Assembly (NCBI RefSeq): GCF_000220705.2 | Contig: NZ_CP023202.1 | Coordinates: 2,790,001-2,854,000 of the forward strand | Direction of reading: 5' to 3' | Length of the DNA stretch: 64,000 nt | Source: Streptomyces xinghaiensis S187 | Lineage (GTDB): Bacteria > Actinomycetota > Actinomycetes > Streptomycetales > Streptomycetaceae | Shown here: one piece after another, positions 41,943-50,195 of the stretch | How the letters are laid out: the number at the start of each line of letters is the position of its first letter | How positions within the stretch are numbered: position 1 is the first letter of the stretch | Position numbers and translations under genes: made by a program | The notes under the pieces: generated by a model | Told to the model about the DNA's origin: nothing | Databases searched by the model: none | The model's input: the letters and a program-made list of their open reading frames with translations, nothing else

Positions 41943-42403
41943 ATGAACGCACCGGAGGACGACCGTCCCGACGAGAGCCGGGAGCAACTGCTGGACCTGG
42001 CCGCACGGTTCCCGGACGATGCCGGCGTGGCGTACCGCGCGGCCTGCGTCCACGACCGCCTGGGCCTGGAGGCCGAGGCGGTGCCGTTCTACGAACGCTG
42101 CCTCGCCGGGACCGGCCTCCCGGACGAGGACCGCCGCGGGGCCTTCCTCGGACTGGGCACACCTACCGGGTACTCGGCCGGTACGCACGCGCCGTTGAAA
42201 CCCTCCGCCGCGGTGTCGCGGAGTACCCGGAGGACGGCGGTCTGCGGACCTTCCTCGCCATGGCCCTCTACAACTCGGGCGAGCACCACGAGGCGATGCG
42301 CATCCTGCTGCACCTCTTGGCGACGACCAGCCAGGATGCCTCCGTACAGGAGTACCGCCGCGCCATCGCCCTCTATGCCGGGGATCTCGACAGCACGGGC
42401 TGA
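41943..42403 (+). pseudogene. Frameshifted TPR protein
   Basis: The first frame (from ATG 41943) reads MNAPEDDRPDESREQLLDLA, then VHDRLGLEAEAVPFYERCLA and RRGAFLGLG, a normal TPR start. At about 42158-42161 it loses sense, while the +1/-1 alternative frame takes over with TYRVLGRYARAVETLRRGVA, MALYNSGEHHEAMRILLHLL and ends DLDSTG at 42403. Joined, they give a typical ~153-residue streptomycete tetratricopeptide protein. The junction GGGCACACC appears to lack one base compared with a codon-complete version. Either a true single-base deletion or a sequencing error. If read without correction, the first frame runs on to 42491 with nonsense Arg/Ser/Pro-rich sequence. Confidence 0.85.
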
Positions 42404-42750
42404 CCCCGGTGCTTGCCGGCGCTCCGCGCCGAGAGCACGTAACGCACACCTTCCTCGTCGAGGAGGAAGGAGTACGTCTCCCCGCGTGTGAGAAGCCGCA
42501 GCGCGCGGTCGTACTCCCATCCGTCGAGGAGCCAGTGCCATGCCGGGCGGGCCGAAGGCGCGTTCAGCTGGTCCGCCACATCCCGCACACGGGCACGCAG
42601 CCAGTCGAGGGCGTGGTGCGGGGTGGTGGCTGCGGACGTGCCGAGATCGTGGACCCGGTGGTCCGGGGTGACGGCGGCGGCCTCGCACCAGTGCGTCGCC
42701 CGGAGCGCCGATCCGGCGGCCCGGCCGTACAGGGCCCACAACGTCACCAT
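42373..42750 (-). CDS. Small hypothetical protein downstream of the regulatory ATPase
   Basis: A 125-residue protein of unknown function. Recognisable features are Trp/Arg-rich helices (HHALDWLRARVRDVADQL, WHWLLDGWEYDRALRLL) and a C-terminal TYSFLLDEEGVRYVLSAR, suggesting a small alpha/beta fold. Its ATG lies 7 bases inside the end of the ATPase gene, so the two are co-translated. Its 3' end overlaps the TPR pseudogene tail-to-tail by 31 bases. Comparable small proteins often accompany DUF397/XRE/ATPase loci. Confidence 0.65.
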   Translation of the reverse strand: MVTLWALYGRAAGSALRATHWCEAAAVTPDHRVHDLGTSAATTPHHALDWLRARVRDVADQLNAPSARPAWHWLLDGWEYDRALRLLTRGETYSFLLDEEGVRYVLSARSAGKHRGQPVLSRSPA

Positions 42751-43166
42751 GTCATGCCGGTGCGCGCCCCGTTGACGCCCAGGATGGGCAGGTGCACCCA
42801 GACGGCCTTGCCCGTCTCCCGGGGGCGGACACCCCAGGACTCGGACAACGCGTCAACGATCAGCAGACCGCGCCCGGATGTGTCGTCCGGTCCCGGCTTC
42901 CGCTGTTCCGGCATCTTCCACTGGAAGGAGTCGGCGACTTCGAGGACCAGCACGGCCGGTCTGCGGCGCAGCGACAGGTCGAAGAACTCGCCCGTTCCCT
43001 TGGCGTGGTTGACGACATTCGTCGCCAACTCGCTGGCGATGAGCGAGGCGGTGTCGGTCAAACCTCCGAGCTTCCACTCGGCGAGCACCGTCTCGACGTG
43101 GAGACGTGCTTCCCGAACGGAGTGCCGACGGATGCGGAACCTCTTGGTGTGTGTGCACCCGGACAT
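42744..43166 (-). CDS. Anti-sigma-like ATP-binding protein (HATPase_c)
   Basis: A 140-residue GHKL ATPase of the RsbW/SpoIIAB-like type abundant in streptomycetes. The N box is in ASLIASELATNVVNHA, the G1 box in LVLEVADSFQWKMP (degenerate DxG), and the G2 box in DDTSGRGLLIVDALSESWGV. It may bind a sigma factor or a regulator such as the divergent DUF5753 protein. ATG 43166 (GGGGG five bases upstream) is preferred over an in-frame GTG at 43205. It is divergent from the XRE/DUF397 pair, a recurrent arrangement in whiJ-like loci. Confidence 0.83.
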   Translation of the reverse strand: MSGCTHTKRFRIRRHSVREARLHVETVLAEWKLGGLTDTASLIASELATNVVNHAKGTGEFFDLSLRRRPAVLVLEVADSFQWKMPEQRKPGPDDTSGRGLLIVDALSESWGVRPRETGKAVWVHLPILGVNGARTGMTW

Positions 43167-43284
43167 ACGGCCCCCAAGGCTCTGAGCACGCGGAACGAAG
43201 AACACTCAGCGCCACACTCCAGAGACACTGTGTGATGTGAAGCACGCTAGACCCGCCGCAACGCACAATGCAAGCTAATCCTGA

Positions 43285-43354
43285 TGCAAACTTGCACTCG
43301 TGCCGGTGGCCCGAAGTTGCTGGCGTGCACTCAGCGTTGACATGCAGACTTGCT
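43285..43354. promoter_or_regulatory. Paired operator-like palindromes in the divergent spacer
   Basis: TGCAAACTTGCA (43285-43296, perfect 5-bp arms around AC) and TGCAGACTTGCT (43343-43354) share TGCA-R-ACTTGC with the same centre, 58 bases apart. A third partial copy, ATGCAAGCT, lies at 43268. TTGACA (43337-43342) abuts the second copy. They suit binding by the HTH regulator encoded downstream. Confidence 0.6.
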
Positions 43355-43375
43355 GGACAGAGGAGAGGGGACCTG

Positions 43376-44251
43376 ATGCCCGCAGGTGGGAAGCCCACTG
43401 TGCGCAGCCGGAGGCTGGGAGCGGCGTTGAAGCGGCTCCGGCTGGCCTCACAGCTCGACCAGGACCGCGCGGCTGACGCCGTGGACTGCTCCGTGGCGAA
43501 GATCAGCAGAATTGAATCCGGTCAGGTCAGCGCTCGGGTGGGGGACGTGCGAGTGCTGCTCGACCTCTACGGGGTCCAAGACGGAGCCGAGCGGGGACGA
43601 CTGGAGAAACTGGCCCGCGACAGCAACAAGCGCGGATGGTGGCTGGACTACCGCACGCCCACGCTTACGCAACTGGGCGACTTCATCGCACTGGAAGCGG
43701 ACGCCACGTACATCCGGTCCTGGCAGCCTGTGTTCATTCCCGGCGTTCTGCAAACCCCGGCCTACACACGAGCATTGATCGCGGCGAATCCAGCCGTCAT
43801 CACGGCCGAAGCGGCTGATGAGATCGTCAAAGTACGACAACAACGACGCGAGGCGATCCAGGAGACCGGTGCGCGATTCGCAGCCGTGATCTGGGAACCG
43901 GCCCTGACTGCGCCCATGCCGTCGAGCGAAGCCCACAGCGCCCAGTTGGCTCACATCGCCGAGATCTCCCGGCAGCAGAACGTGACCATCCAGGTCCTTC
44001 CGCTCGACGAGTGGGCCGCCGCGCGCGTCGCCACGCCGTTCGTCACGTTCGCTTTCGGACCGGAACCGGCGCCGGAGGCGGTTGCGTTCGACAGCCTGTC
44101 GAATACCGTGATCCTCGAAGACTCGGATGAACTGGTCAACTACGCCCACGCTTTCGACACGCTGAGGTCTGCCGCCCTCACCCCGGACAAGAGCCGCGCC
44201 TTTATCGAGAAGACCATCAAGAGCATCCCCAGGGAAGGCCGCAATCCGTGA
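43376..44251 (+). CDS. XRE-family regulator with DUF5753 domain
   Basis: A 291-residue regulator. The N-terminal HTH_31/XRE domain is at residues 8-62 (LGAALKRLRLASQLDQDRAA, CSVAKISRIESGQVSA). The DUF5753 domain follows with the standard blocks YIRSWQPVFIPGVLQTPAYT, VKVRQQRREAI, FAAVIWEPAL, LAHIAEISRQQNVTIQVLPL and TPFVTFAF. These WhiJ/AbaA-like proteins act with DUF397 partners to control development and antibiotic production. ATG 43376 follows GAGGAGAGGGG. The GC is lower than in the surrounding genes, and the stop overlaps the DUF397 GTG. It probably binds the palindromes just upstream. Confidence 0.92.
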   Translation: MPAGGKPTVRSRRLGAALKRLRLASQLDQDRAADAVDCSVAKISRIESGQVSARVGDVRVLLDLYGVQDGAERGRLEKLARDSNKRGWWLDYRTPTLTQLGDFIALEADATYIRSWQPVFIPGVLQTPAYTRALIAANPAVITAEAADEIVKVRQQRREAIQETGARFAAVIWEPALTAPMPSSEAHSAQLAHIAEISRQQNVTIQVLPLDEWAAARVATPFVTFAFGPEPAPEAVAFDSLSNTVILEDSDELVNYAHAFDTLRSAALTPDKSRAFIEKTIKSIPREGRNP

Positions 44252-44454
44252 CACCGCACCGAGTTACAAGCCCCTTCATAAAGTCCTCGTATTCCGGAGG
44301 AGCCTCTAATGACTGCGTAGAGGTCGCCCGGACCAGTGATGGGGGGAGAGCCGTCAGAGACAGCAAGAATCCAGGTATGGGAACGCAGTTCTACGCCCCA
44401 CACGCATGGGATTCCTTCATATCCGGCCTCCGCACCGGCGAGTTCGCCCATTGA
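44248..44454 (+). CDS. DUF397 small protein
   Basis: A 68-residue protein with the DUF397 signature: FIKSSYSGGASNDCVEVAR, then GRAVRDSKNPG and WDSFISGLRTGEF. It is the obligate small partner of DUF5753 regulators and is thought to modulate them. The GTG overlaps the regulator's TGA (GTGA), so synthesis is coupled. The base composition is distinctly lower in GC than the rest of the window, consistent with a mobile cassette. Confidence 0.93.
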   Translation: MTPHRVTSPFIKSSYSGGASNDCVEVARTSDGGRAVRDSKNPGMGTQFYAPHAWDSFISGLRTGEFAH

Positions 44455-44556
44455 CGCATGCGCCCACGGCATTCCCTGGTGCCAGTACGAATCCACGCCT
44501 CTCGGTGTCCGGACCCGGCCAAGGCCGGTCGGGTCGGCACGTCAAGCCCCGGGGCG

Positions 44557-45348
44557 TCACACCAGCCGGCGGGCCGTGGCCCAGCGGGTGAGTTCGTGGC
44601 GGTTGCTGAGCTGGAGTTTGCGGAGGACCGCCGAGACGTGGGACTCGACCGTCTTGACGGAGATGAACAGCTGCTTGGCGATCTCCTTGTACGCGTAGCC
44701 GCGCGCGATCAGGCGCAGCACCTCGCGCTCGCGCTGGGTGAGGCGGTCCAGGTCCTCGTCCACCGGCGGGGCGTCCGTGGAGGCGAAGGCGTCCAGGACG
44801 AAGCCCGCGAGGCGCGGGGAGAAGACGGCGTCGCCCTCCTTGACCCGGAAGACCGCGTTGATCAGATCCGTGCCGGTGATGGTCTTGGTGACGTAGCCAC
44901 GGGCGCCACCGCGGATCACGCCGATCACGTCCTCGGCCGCGTCGGAGACCGAGAGGGCGAGGAAGCGCACCGGCTGCTGCTGGTCGGCCATCAGGGGTGC
45001 GCACCGGCGCAGCACCTCCACGCCGCCGCCACCCGGGAGGTGGACGTCCAGCAGGACGACCTCGGGCCGGGTCGCGGTGATCACCGTGACCGCCTGGTCG
45101 ACGTCCGCGGCCTCGCCGACGACCTCCACCCCGGTGGTCTCCGTCTGCCCGATCTCGGCCTGGACGCCGGTGCGGAACATCCGGTGGTCGTCGACGAGGA
45201 CCACCCGTGCGTGGCGGCCGGCGGTCTCCGGGCCGTTGGTGCCGCTGTCCGAGGGGCCGTTGAAGGCCCCGGCGGCGCCGGTGCCCTCTGCTCCCGGGCC
45301 TCCTCCCGCGCCGCTGGTGCCGCCCGCGTTCTGCGTTCCGTCGCTCAT
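44557..45348 (-). CDS. LuxR/NarL-type response regulator (LiaR-like)
   Basis: A 263-residue response regulator. A Gly/Thr-rich extension of 46 residues precedes the receiver domain (VVLVDDHRMFRTG, phospho-acceptor D101 in VVLLDVHLPGGGG, LALSVSD, GARGYVTKT). The LuxR-type HTH is C-terminal (LTQREREVLRLIARGYAYKE, shortened; VKTVESHVSAVLRKL). The upstream gene encodes its likely kinase, and a PspC/LiaF-like protein lies divergently, so the three resemble LiaRSF-type envelope-stress systems. The ATG at 45348 lacks a strong ribosome site; the N-terminal extension is real sequence but not conserved, so a later start is conceivable. Confidence 0.9.
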   Translation of the reverse strand: MSDGTQNAGGTSGAGGGPGAEGTGAAGAFNGPSDSGTNGPETAGRHARVVLVDDHRMFRTGVQAEIGQTETTGVEVVGEAADVDQAVTVITATRPEVVLLDVHLPGGGGVEVLRRCAPLMADQQQPVRFLALSVSDAAEDVIGVIRGGARGYVTKTITGTDLINAVFRVKEGDAVFSPRLAGFVLDAFASTDAPPVDEDLDRLTQREREVLRLIARGYAYKEIAKQLFISVKTVESHVSAVLRKLQLSNRHELTRWATARRLV

Positions 45349-45529
45349 CGCCCGTCCGTCCCTCTTCCGTACCGCGCGGCCGCGCGTGCGGTCGTGTCGT
45401 CGTCGCCCCAGCCCTTGTGCACCAGCGTAGGTGCGTGCGCGCGTACGCGGCTGGGGGCAGTCGGGCCCTGTCCCGGCCCGGTCCGGCCGGTGTGGCCGGC
45501 GGCCGCGCGGGTCGTGCCGCCCCCGCCCG

Positions 45530-46909
45530 TCATGCCGCGCGTTCCATTTCGAGTTCCACCTCGGTGCCTCCGTCCGGTGCCGAACGGAGCCTCGCCGTGC
45601 CGCCGTTGCGCTGCATCCGGCCGATGATCGACTCCCGGACGCCCATCCGGTCCGCCGGCACCGCGTCCAGGTCGAAGCCCGGGCCCCGGTCCCGTACGGA
45701 GATGAACACCGTTGTCCCCTCGACCTCCGCGTAGACCTGCACCGCCCCGCCCTCGCCACCGTACTTGGCCGCGTTGACCATCGCCTCCCGTGCGGCCTGG
45801 AGCTGGGCGCCCAGCCCTTCGTCCAGCGGGCAGTCGCCGACGCAGACGACCTCGACCGGCACCCCGTGGTCGTCCTCCACCTCCGCCGCCGTCGCCTTCA
45901 CCGCCTCGGCCAGGGTGTCCGGTTCCTCCTCCTCGTCCTTGCCGCGGCCCTCCGGCTTGTAGAGCCAGGCCCGCAACTCCCGCTCCTGGGCGCGCGCGAG
46001 ACGGGCGACCTCGCGGGCGTTCTCGGCGTTGCGCTGGATCAGCGTCAGGGTGTGCAGCACCGAGTCGTGGACGTGGGCCGCGACCTCGGCGCGCTCCTGC
46101 GCGCGGATGCGCATCAGCCGCTCCTCCGACAGGTCCTGCGCCATCCGGATCAGGTACGGGCCCGCGAGCAGGGCGATGCCGACCAGCACCGCGAGGGACG
46201 CCTGCAGCACCGTGCCCAGGTGCCGCGCCGAGCCCTGCATCACGACGATGGCGCTCACGCCCACGCCCACGAGCAGCACCCCGGCCGCGCCGCGCACCAG
46301 CGGCAGCACCCGCTTGCGGCGGGTGACGGCGGCCCAGTGGGCGCGGCGCGCGTTGTCGGCCTGCCGCCAGACCAGGACGACGCCCGCGCCGATCAGCAGG
46401 GCCGGCCAGAGGTAGGCGTTGGCGCGGCGGCCGAGCTGGAGGTTGTCCACGAACACGGCCACGCCGACGACCATGGCGAGGAGCGCGATGATCTGCCCCC
46501 GGTCGGGTTTGCGGACGAGGAGCCGGCGCCGGCCGTCCGGCCCGGCGGCGGCCTCCGCTCCCGCCTCCGTCGCCGCGCCGGCTCCGCCCCTGGCCGCCGC
46601 CGGGCCCCCGCCCGCGCCGCGCGGTGCCTCCACGCCGCCGACGCCGAGCGGCACCACGAACCAGAAAGCCGCGTACAGCAGTGCGCCGAGCCCTTCCACC
46701 ATGAAGAGCGCCACGAAGAAGATGCGCACCCAGGACACCGGCAGCCCGAGATGGCCGGCGAGGCCGCGGGCCACCCCGCCGAGCATCCGGCCCTCGGCGC
46801 TGCGGTAGAGCTTGCGGACCGGTGGCTCGTCGGGGACGTCGGGCCCGGGGGCGGGGGCGGGGTAACTGCCCGCGCCGGGGGTCCCGGCGCGGGGCGCGGC
46901 GGCGGTCAT
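45530..46909 (-). CDS. Sensor histidine kinase with N-terminal PspC domain (LiaS-like)
   Basis: A 459-residue membrane kinase. The N-terminus is a PspC domain (KLYRSAEGRMLGGVARGLAG, FFVALFMVEGLGALLYAAFW; residues 33-90), followed by further membrane segments (IALLAMVVGVAVFV, YLWPALLIGAGVVLVW, GVLLVGVGVSAIVVM, LAVLVGIALLAGPYL). The HisKA_3 phospho-acceptor is H281 in AAHVHDSVLHTLTLIQ, and the HATPase has REAMVNAAKYGG, FISVRDRGPGFD and ADRMGVRESIIGRM. It probably phosphorylates the LuxR-type regulator downstream. ATG 46909 is inferred; there is no obvious ribosome site. PspC fused to a kinase suggests sensing of membrane stress. Confidence 0.9.
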   Translation of the reverse strand: MTAAAPRAGTPGAGSYPAPAPGPDVPDEPPVRKLYRSAEGRMLGGVARGLAGHLGLPVSWVRIFFVALFMVEGLGALLYAAFWFVVPLGVGGVEAPRGAGGGPAAARGGAGAATEAGAEAAAGPDGRRRLLVRKPDRGQIIALLAMVVGVAVFVDNLQLGRRANAYLWPALLIGAGVVLVWRQADNARRAHWAAVTRRKRVLPLVRGAAGVLLVGVGVSAIVVMQGSARHLGTVLQASLAVLVGIALLAGPYLIRMAQDLSEERLMRIRAQERAEVAAHVHDSVLHTLTLIQRNAENAREVARLARAQERELRAWLYKPEGRGKDEEEEPDTLAEAVKATAAEVEDDHGVPVEVVCVGDCPLDEGLGAQLQAAREAMVNAAKYGGEGGAVQVYAEVEGTTVFISVRDRGPGFDLDAVPADRMGVRESIIGRMQRNGGTARLRSAPDGGTEVELEMERAA

Positions 46910-47086
46910 GACCCGATGGTCACACGGGACGGGGCGGCCCGGCATCAGGGTCGGACCCTGAACGGCCCCGGGGGTCCCGGCGGGGCCGCTCCCGGGCCTG
47001 GTGGCGGCCCGTCTCGGGGAAAGCTCAGGGTTCCGCCAGGGTCGTCACGGGTGGGTCCGGGGCCGCCGGGCCGTCACCATGGACGC

Positions 47087-48487
47087 ATGAGCGATCAGCA
47101 GCCCGCCCCGGGCCCGGCGGTGGACGCGCCGGGAGGCGCCCCGGCGGCCCCCGGCGGTACCGCGCGTCCGGGTCCGGCGGGCCCGGGAGGGGCCCGGGGA
47201 TCCACCACCGGCAGCACTGCCGACCCCGCCTCCGGTGTCCCCCCGGTGCTGCCCCGGCTGCGGCGCAGCCGCCGTACGAAGACGATCGCCGGGGTCTGCG
47301 GCGGTCTCGGCCGGCAGTTCGACCTGGACCCGGTGATCTTCCGGGTCGTCCTCACCGTGCTCGCCATGTCCGGTGGCGTCGGCCTCATCGCCTACGGCTT
47401 CGCCTGGCTGCTGATCCCGCTCGACGGCGAGGACGAGAACGAGCTGCGGCGGCTGCTCTCCGGCCGTGTCGAGGGCCCGGCGCTGACGGCTGTGCTCTTC
47501 GCGCTGGTCGGTTCCGGTCTGCTGCTGTCGATGCTCAACAACGGGTCGGTGTTCTTCTTCGCCGTGCTGCTGTCGTCCGCGCTGGCCGGTGTCTGCTCGT
47601 GGTCGCTGCGGAAACGGCGCGTGGAGCAGGCGGGCGCCGCGGTGGACGCGGCGGCGGCGCAGGCCGTGGCGGACGCGCCCCCCGAGACGACGGCCCCGCC
47701 GTCCCCCGGCGGGCCGTCCTGGTGGCGCGACCCGTTCGTCAAGGACGGCACCACGGGCCCGCCGGGCACCGGCTATCTCTGGGGCCCGGACGACGGGTCG
47801 GACCCCGGTCCGTACCGGGCGCCCGCCGTTCCACGCGGTGGCCGGCGCGGTCCGTCGGGACCCTGGACCGGCGGCTGGACGTTCCTGGCGGCGGTCGCCG
47901 CCGCCGTCACCGGCACCCTCGTGACCTGGGAGCAGGGGCCGCTGACCACCAGCCTGCAGACCGGACTCGCCGCCGCCCTGGCGGTCTTCGGACTCGGGCT
48001 GGCGGTGGCCGCCCGGTACGGCCGGGCGGGCGGCGGCACGGTCGTCGCGGCGGTGCTGACCTGCGGGCTCCTGGTGGGCGCGGGCGCGGTCCCGGGCAAC
48101 GTCACCACGCACTGGCAGCAGAGCACCTGGCACCCGGGCTCGGCGGCCGAGGTCCGGCCGGTGTACGGCATCGGCACGGGGCGGGGCGTACTCGACCTCA
48201 CCGCGCTCGACCTGGAGCGGGGCGAGACGGTCAGCACCCGCGCGAGCGTCGGCGCGGGAGAGCTCCGCGTCCTCGTCCCGCCGGACGCCGTCCTCGAACT
48301 CGGCCTGGAGATCGGCCTCGGCGACAGCCGGCTGCCCGGCGACCCGCAGAACGACATCGACATCCAGCCGGGCGCCCGGCGGACCGTCACCCTGCGGCCG
48401 GAGGGCGGGCTCACCCCGGCCGGCACCCTCGTCCTCGAACTGGAAGCCGGCATGGGCCGGGTGGAGGTGGAACGTGCCGCCCCGTGA
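47087..48487 (+). CDS. PspC-domain / LiaF-like membrane protein
   Basis: A 466-residue protein. A disordered Pro/Gly/Ala N-terminus is followed by a PspC domain (KTIAGVCGGLGRQFDLDPVI, GGVGLIAYGFAWLLIPL; residues about 64-120), membrane helices (ALTAVLFALVGSGLLLSML, FFFAVLLSSALAGVCSW, FLAAVAAAVTGTLVTW, GTVVAAVLTCGLLVGAGAV) and a C-terminal beta-rich LiaF/DUF2154-like region (GVLDLTALDLERGETVSTRA, VGAGELRVLVPPDAVLELGL). LiaF proteins restrain the LiaS-type kinase. Start ATG 47087. Divergent from the kinase, with a 177-base shared spacer. Confidence 0.85.
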   Translation: MSDQQPAPGPAVDAPGGAPAAPGGTARPGPAGPGGARGSTTGSTADPASGVPPVLPRLRRSRRTKTIAGVCGGLGRQFDLDPVIFRVVLTVLAMSGGVGLIAYGFAWLLIPLDGEDENELRRLLSGRVEGPALTAVLFALVGSGLLLSMLNNGSVFFFAVLLSSALAGVCSWSLRKRRVEQAGAAVDAAAAQAVADAPPETTAPPSPGGPSWWRDPFVKDGTTGPPGTGYLWGPDDGSDPGPYRAPAVPRGGRRGPSGPWTGGWTFLAAVAAAVTGTLVTWEQGPLTTSLQTGLAAALAVFGLGLAVAARYGRAGGGTVVAAVLTCGLLVGAGAVPGNVTTHWQQSTWHPGSAAEVRPVYGIGTGRGVLDLTALDLERGETVSTRASVGAGELRVLVPPDAVLELGLEIGLGDSRLPGDPQNDIDIQPGARRTVTLRPEGGLTPAGTLVLELEAGMGRVEVERAAP

Positions 48488-48755
48488 GCACGGCGGCCGC
48501 GGCCGTCACGCGTTCGAACCGGCGAAGCTGGTCGCCGGACTGGTCCTGCTCGCCGCGGGTGTCGTGGCCCTGCTGTCCTCGGCCGGTGCCGTGGACCCCG
48601 GGCCGGGCCCGCGGCTGCTGCCCGCCGTCCTGCTCGGCCTGTGCGCCGCGGGGGTCGTGGGGGCGGTCTCCCACGGCGTACGCCGACGGCGCGCGAGGCG
48701 CCGGGCTCTCCGGGGGCTCCCGGGCGACGGGCTGCCGCCGGACGCCCCGGGGTGA
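48474..48755 (+). CDS. Small two-helix membrane protein
   Basis: A 93-residue protein with two membrane segments (LVAGLVLLAAGVVALLSS and LLPAVLLGLCAAGVVGAV) and an Arg-rich C-terminal tail (RRRRARRRALRG). The GTG at 48474 overlaps the preceding gene by 14 bases and has GGAGG six bases upstream, so it is translationally coupled to the PspC/LiaF-like gene. Probably an accessory component of that system; function unknown. Confidence 0.75.
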   Translation: MPPREHGGRGRHAFEPAKLVAGLVLLAAGVVALLSSAGAVDPGPGPRLLPAVLLGLCAAGVVGAVSHGVRRRRARRRALRGLPGDGLPPDAPG

Positions 48756-48792
48756 CGCGGCGCCGGACGCGCGAGGGGCCCGTGGGCGCCGC

Positions 48793-49314
48793 TCAGCCGT
48801 AGAGCTGCTGTCCGTGGCGGGCGCGGCGGTTGGCGATGGCCGAGTCCAGTGACAGATACGGGGCGCCCGCCAGCACCAGCGGCAGCCAGGCCATCAGATA
48901 GGCCAGGTCGTTGCCGTAGTAGTAGGGGTCGCTCTGCCAGCTGACGGTCAGCCAGAGGCTCAGGGAGATCAGCGCGCCGCCGAAGGCCGCGAGCCGGGCG
49001 AGGAGCCCGAACAGCGTGCCGAGACCGACGGCGATCTCCCCGCCGGCGATGGCGTAGCCGAAGAGCGTGGGGTCGCGGAGAGCGAGATCCACCAGCGCCG
49101 GGATGGCGGAGGCGTCCCGCACGGAGTTCATGAGCTGGCCGATCGATCCGGCTCCGGAGTCGGCGATGAAGGCCGGGTCGGTGAGCTTGTCGATGCCCGC
49201 GTAGACGAAGGTGACGCCGAGGAAGATGCGGAGCGGGAGCAGGGCGTAGCGGGCCGCGGTGGCCCGTGCTCCCGCCGGCTCCGGCGTATGTGCCCGGTGG
49301 AGCCCGTGCGCCAT
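48793..49314 (-). CDS. DoxX family membrane protein
   Basis: A 173-residue protein with four membrane segments and the DoxX pattern: RIFLGVTFVYAGIDKLTDPA, LFGYAIAGGEIAVGLGTLFG, FGGALISLSLWLTVSW and AYLMAWLPLVLAGAPYLSLD. DoxX-like proteins of actinobacteria are linked to redox or thiol stress complexes. Just upstream of the gene is an A/T-rich stretch (49378-49405) that could hold its promoter. It is convergent to the small membrane-protein gene with a 37-base gap. Confidence 0.88.
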   Translation of the reverse strand: MAHGLHRAHTPEPAGARATAARYALLPLRIFLGVTFVYAGIDKLTDPAFIADSGAGSIGQLMNSVRDASAIPALVDLALRDPTLFGYAIAGGEIAVGLGTLFGLLARLAAFGGALISLSLWLTVSWQSDPYYYGNDLAYLMAWLPLVLAGAPYLSLDSAIANRRARHGQQLYG

Positions 49315-49463
49315 GAGGTCCGCCTCTCGATCGCTTCCGGAGGAGGATTCTCCACGATCCGGCCCGATTACGGGAGACGAAGTACATCAACAATCAAATA
49401 AATGGAGCAGATCCGATCACCTTCGAGCAGGTCACCTCCGGGTGCGGGCCCGGCCCCGGCCGC

Positions 49464-50081
49464 TCAGGGGCGGGCGGTCCCGGTCAGATCGATGTCGATG
49501 GTGAACGGAACGGACAGCTTCAGCCGGTTGTGGTGAATGCCGGTCGCCACATAGGCGCCGGTGGCCGGGTCGCGCTCGTAGACATAGACCACGGGACGGC
49601 CGTTGTCGCTCTCCACCCGCCAGAAGTGCGGGATGCACGCCTTGGCGTACTTCAGCGGCTTGGTCTCCCGGTCCCGCGCCCGGGAGTCGTCGGAGACCAC
49701 CTCGACGGCGAGGAGCACGTCCTGCGGACGGTAAGCCGTCTGGTCCGGGCCCGTGTCGGCGTCGGCGCGGGTGACCATCACATCGGGCTCCGGCCGTTGC
49801 CGGTCGTCCAGGACGATGGTCATCTCCCTGAGGACCTCCATGTCCTCGGGCGCGGTGCGCAGCAGGCTGTGCTCCAGCAGGCGCAGAGTCCGCGTGTGGA
49901 AAACCGTCTGCGGGCTCCGGAAGACAAGGCTTCCGTCGATCAGCTCCGTGTGCGGAGGCAGGCCGGGGAGCCGGTCCAGGTCGTCGGCGGTGTAGCCACC
50001 CGGCGGCGGCTTCGGCCGGGTGTGCCGCCACGGTGGTTCGGCGCCGGGCCGTGACGCTTCTGACGCTTCCATGGGACGCAT
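49464..50081 (-). CDS. Uma2-family endonuclease-like protein
   Basis: A 205-residue protein with the PD-(D/E)XK-type Uma2 fold: YTADDLDRLPGLPPHTELIDGS (shortened here), the acidic core RPEPDVMVTR, then LLAVEVVSDDSRARDRETKP, YAKACIPHFWRVE and VYVYERDP. The DxxD...ExxS...K arrangement fits a nuclease active site (D in PEPDVMV, E in VEVVS, K in LKYAKA). Such proteins are numerous in streptomycetes; their targets are unknown. ATG 50081 is used; ATG 50072 is also in frame. Confidence 0.85.
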   Translation of the reverse strand: MRPMEASEASRPGAEPPWRHTRPKPPPGGYTADDLDRLPGLPPHTELIDGSLVFRSPQTVFHTRTLRLLEHSLLRTAPEDMEVLREMTIVLDDRQRPEPDVMVTRADADTGPDQTAYRPQDVLLAVEVVSDDSRARDRETKPLKYAKACIPHFWRVESDNGRPVVYVYERDPATGAYVATGIHHNRLKLSVPFTIDIDLTGTARP

Positions 50082-50112
50082 CGTTGCCGACCTGATCGGC
50101 GTACCCGGGACA

Positions 50113-50158
50113 AACCCCGGCGCCGCCACTCATCCGTGTGAGCGGCGGCGCCGGGGTT
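50113..50158 (-). terminator. Intrinsic terminator of guaA
   Basis: Perfect 15-bp stem (50113-50127 with 50144-50158), extended inside the loop by a further 4 bp, followed on the - strand by TTTG. It lies 38 bases past the guaA stop. Confidence 0.85.
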
Positions 50159-50195
50159 GACGTGCGGAGGGGTCAGGAGCGGGACCGGTGACGGG

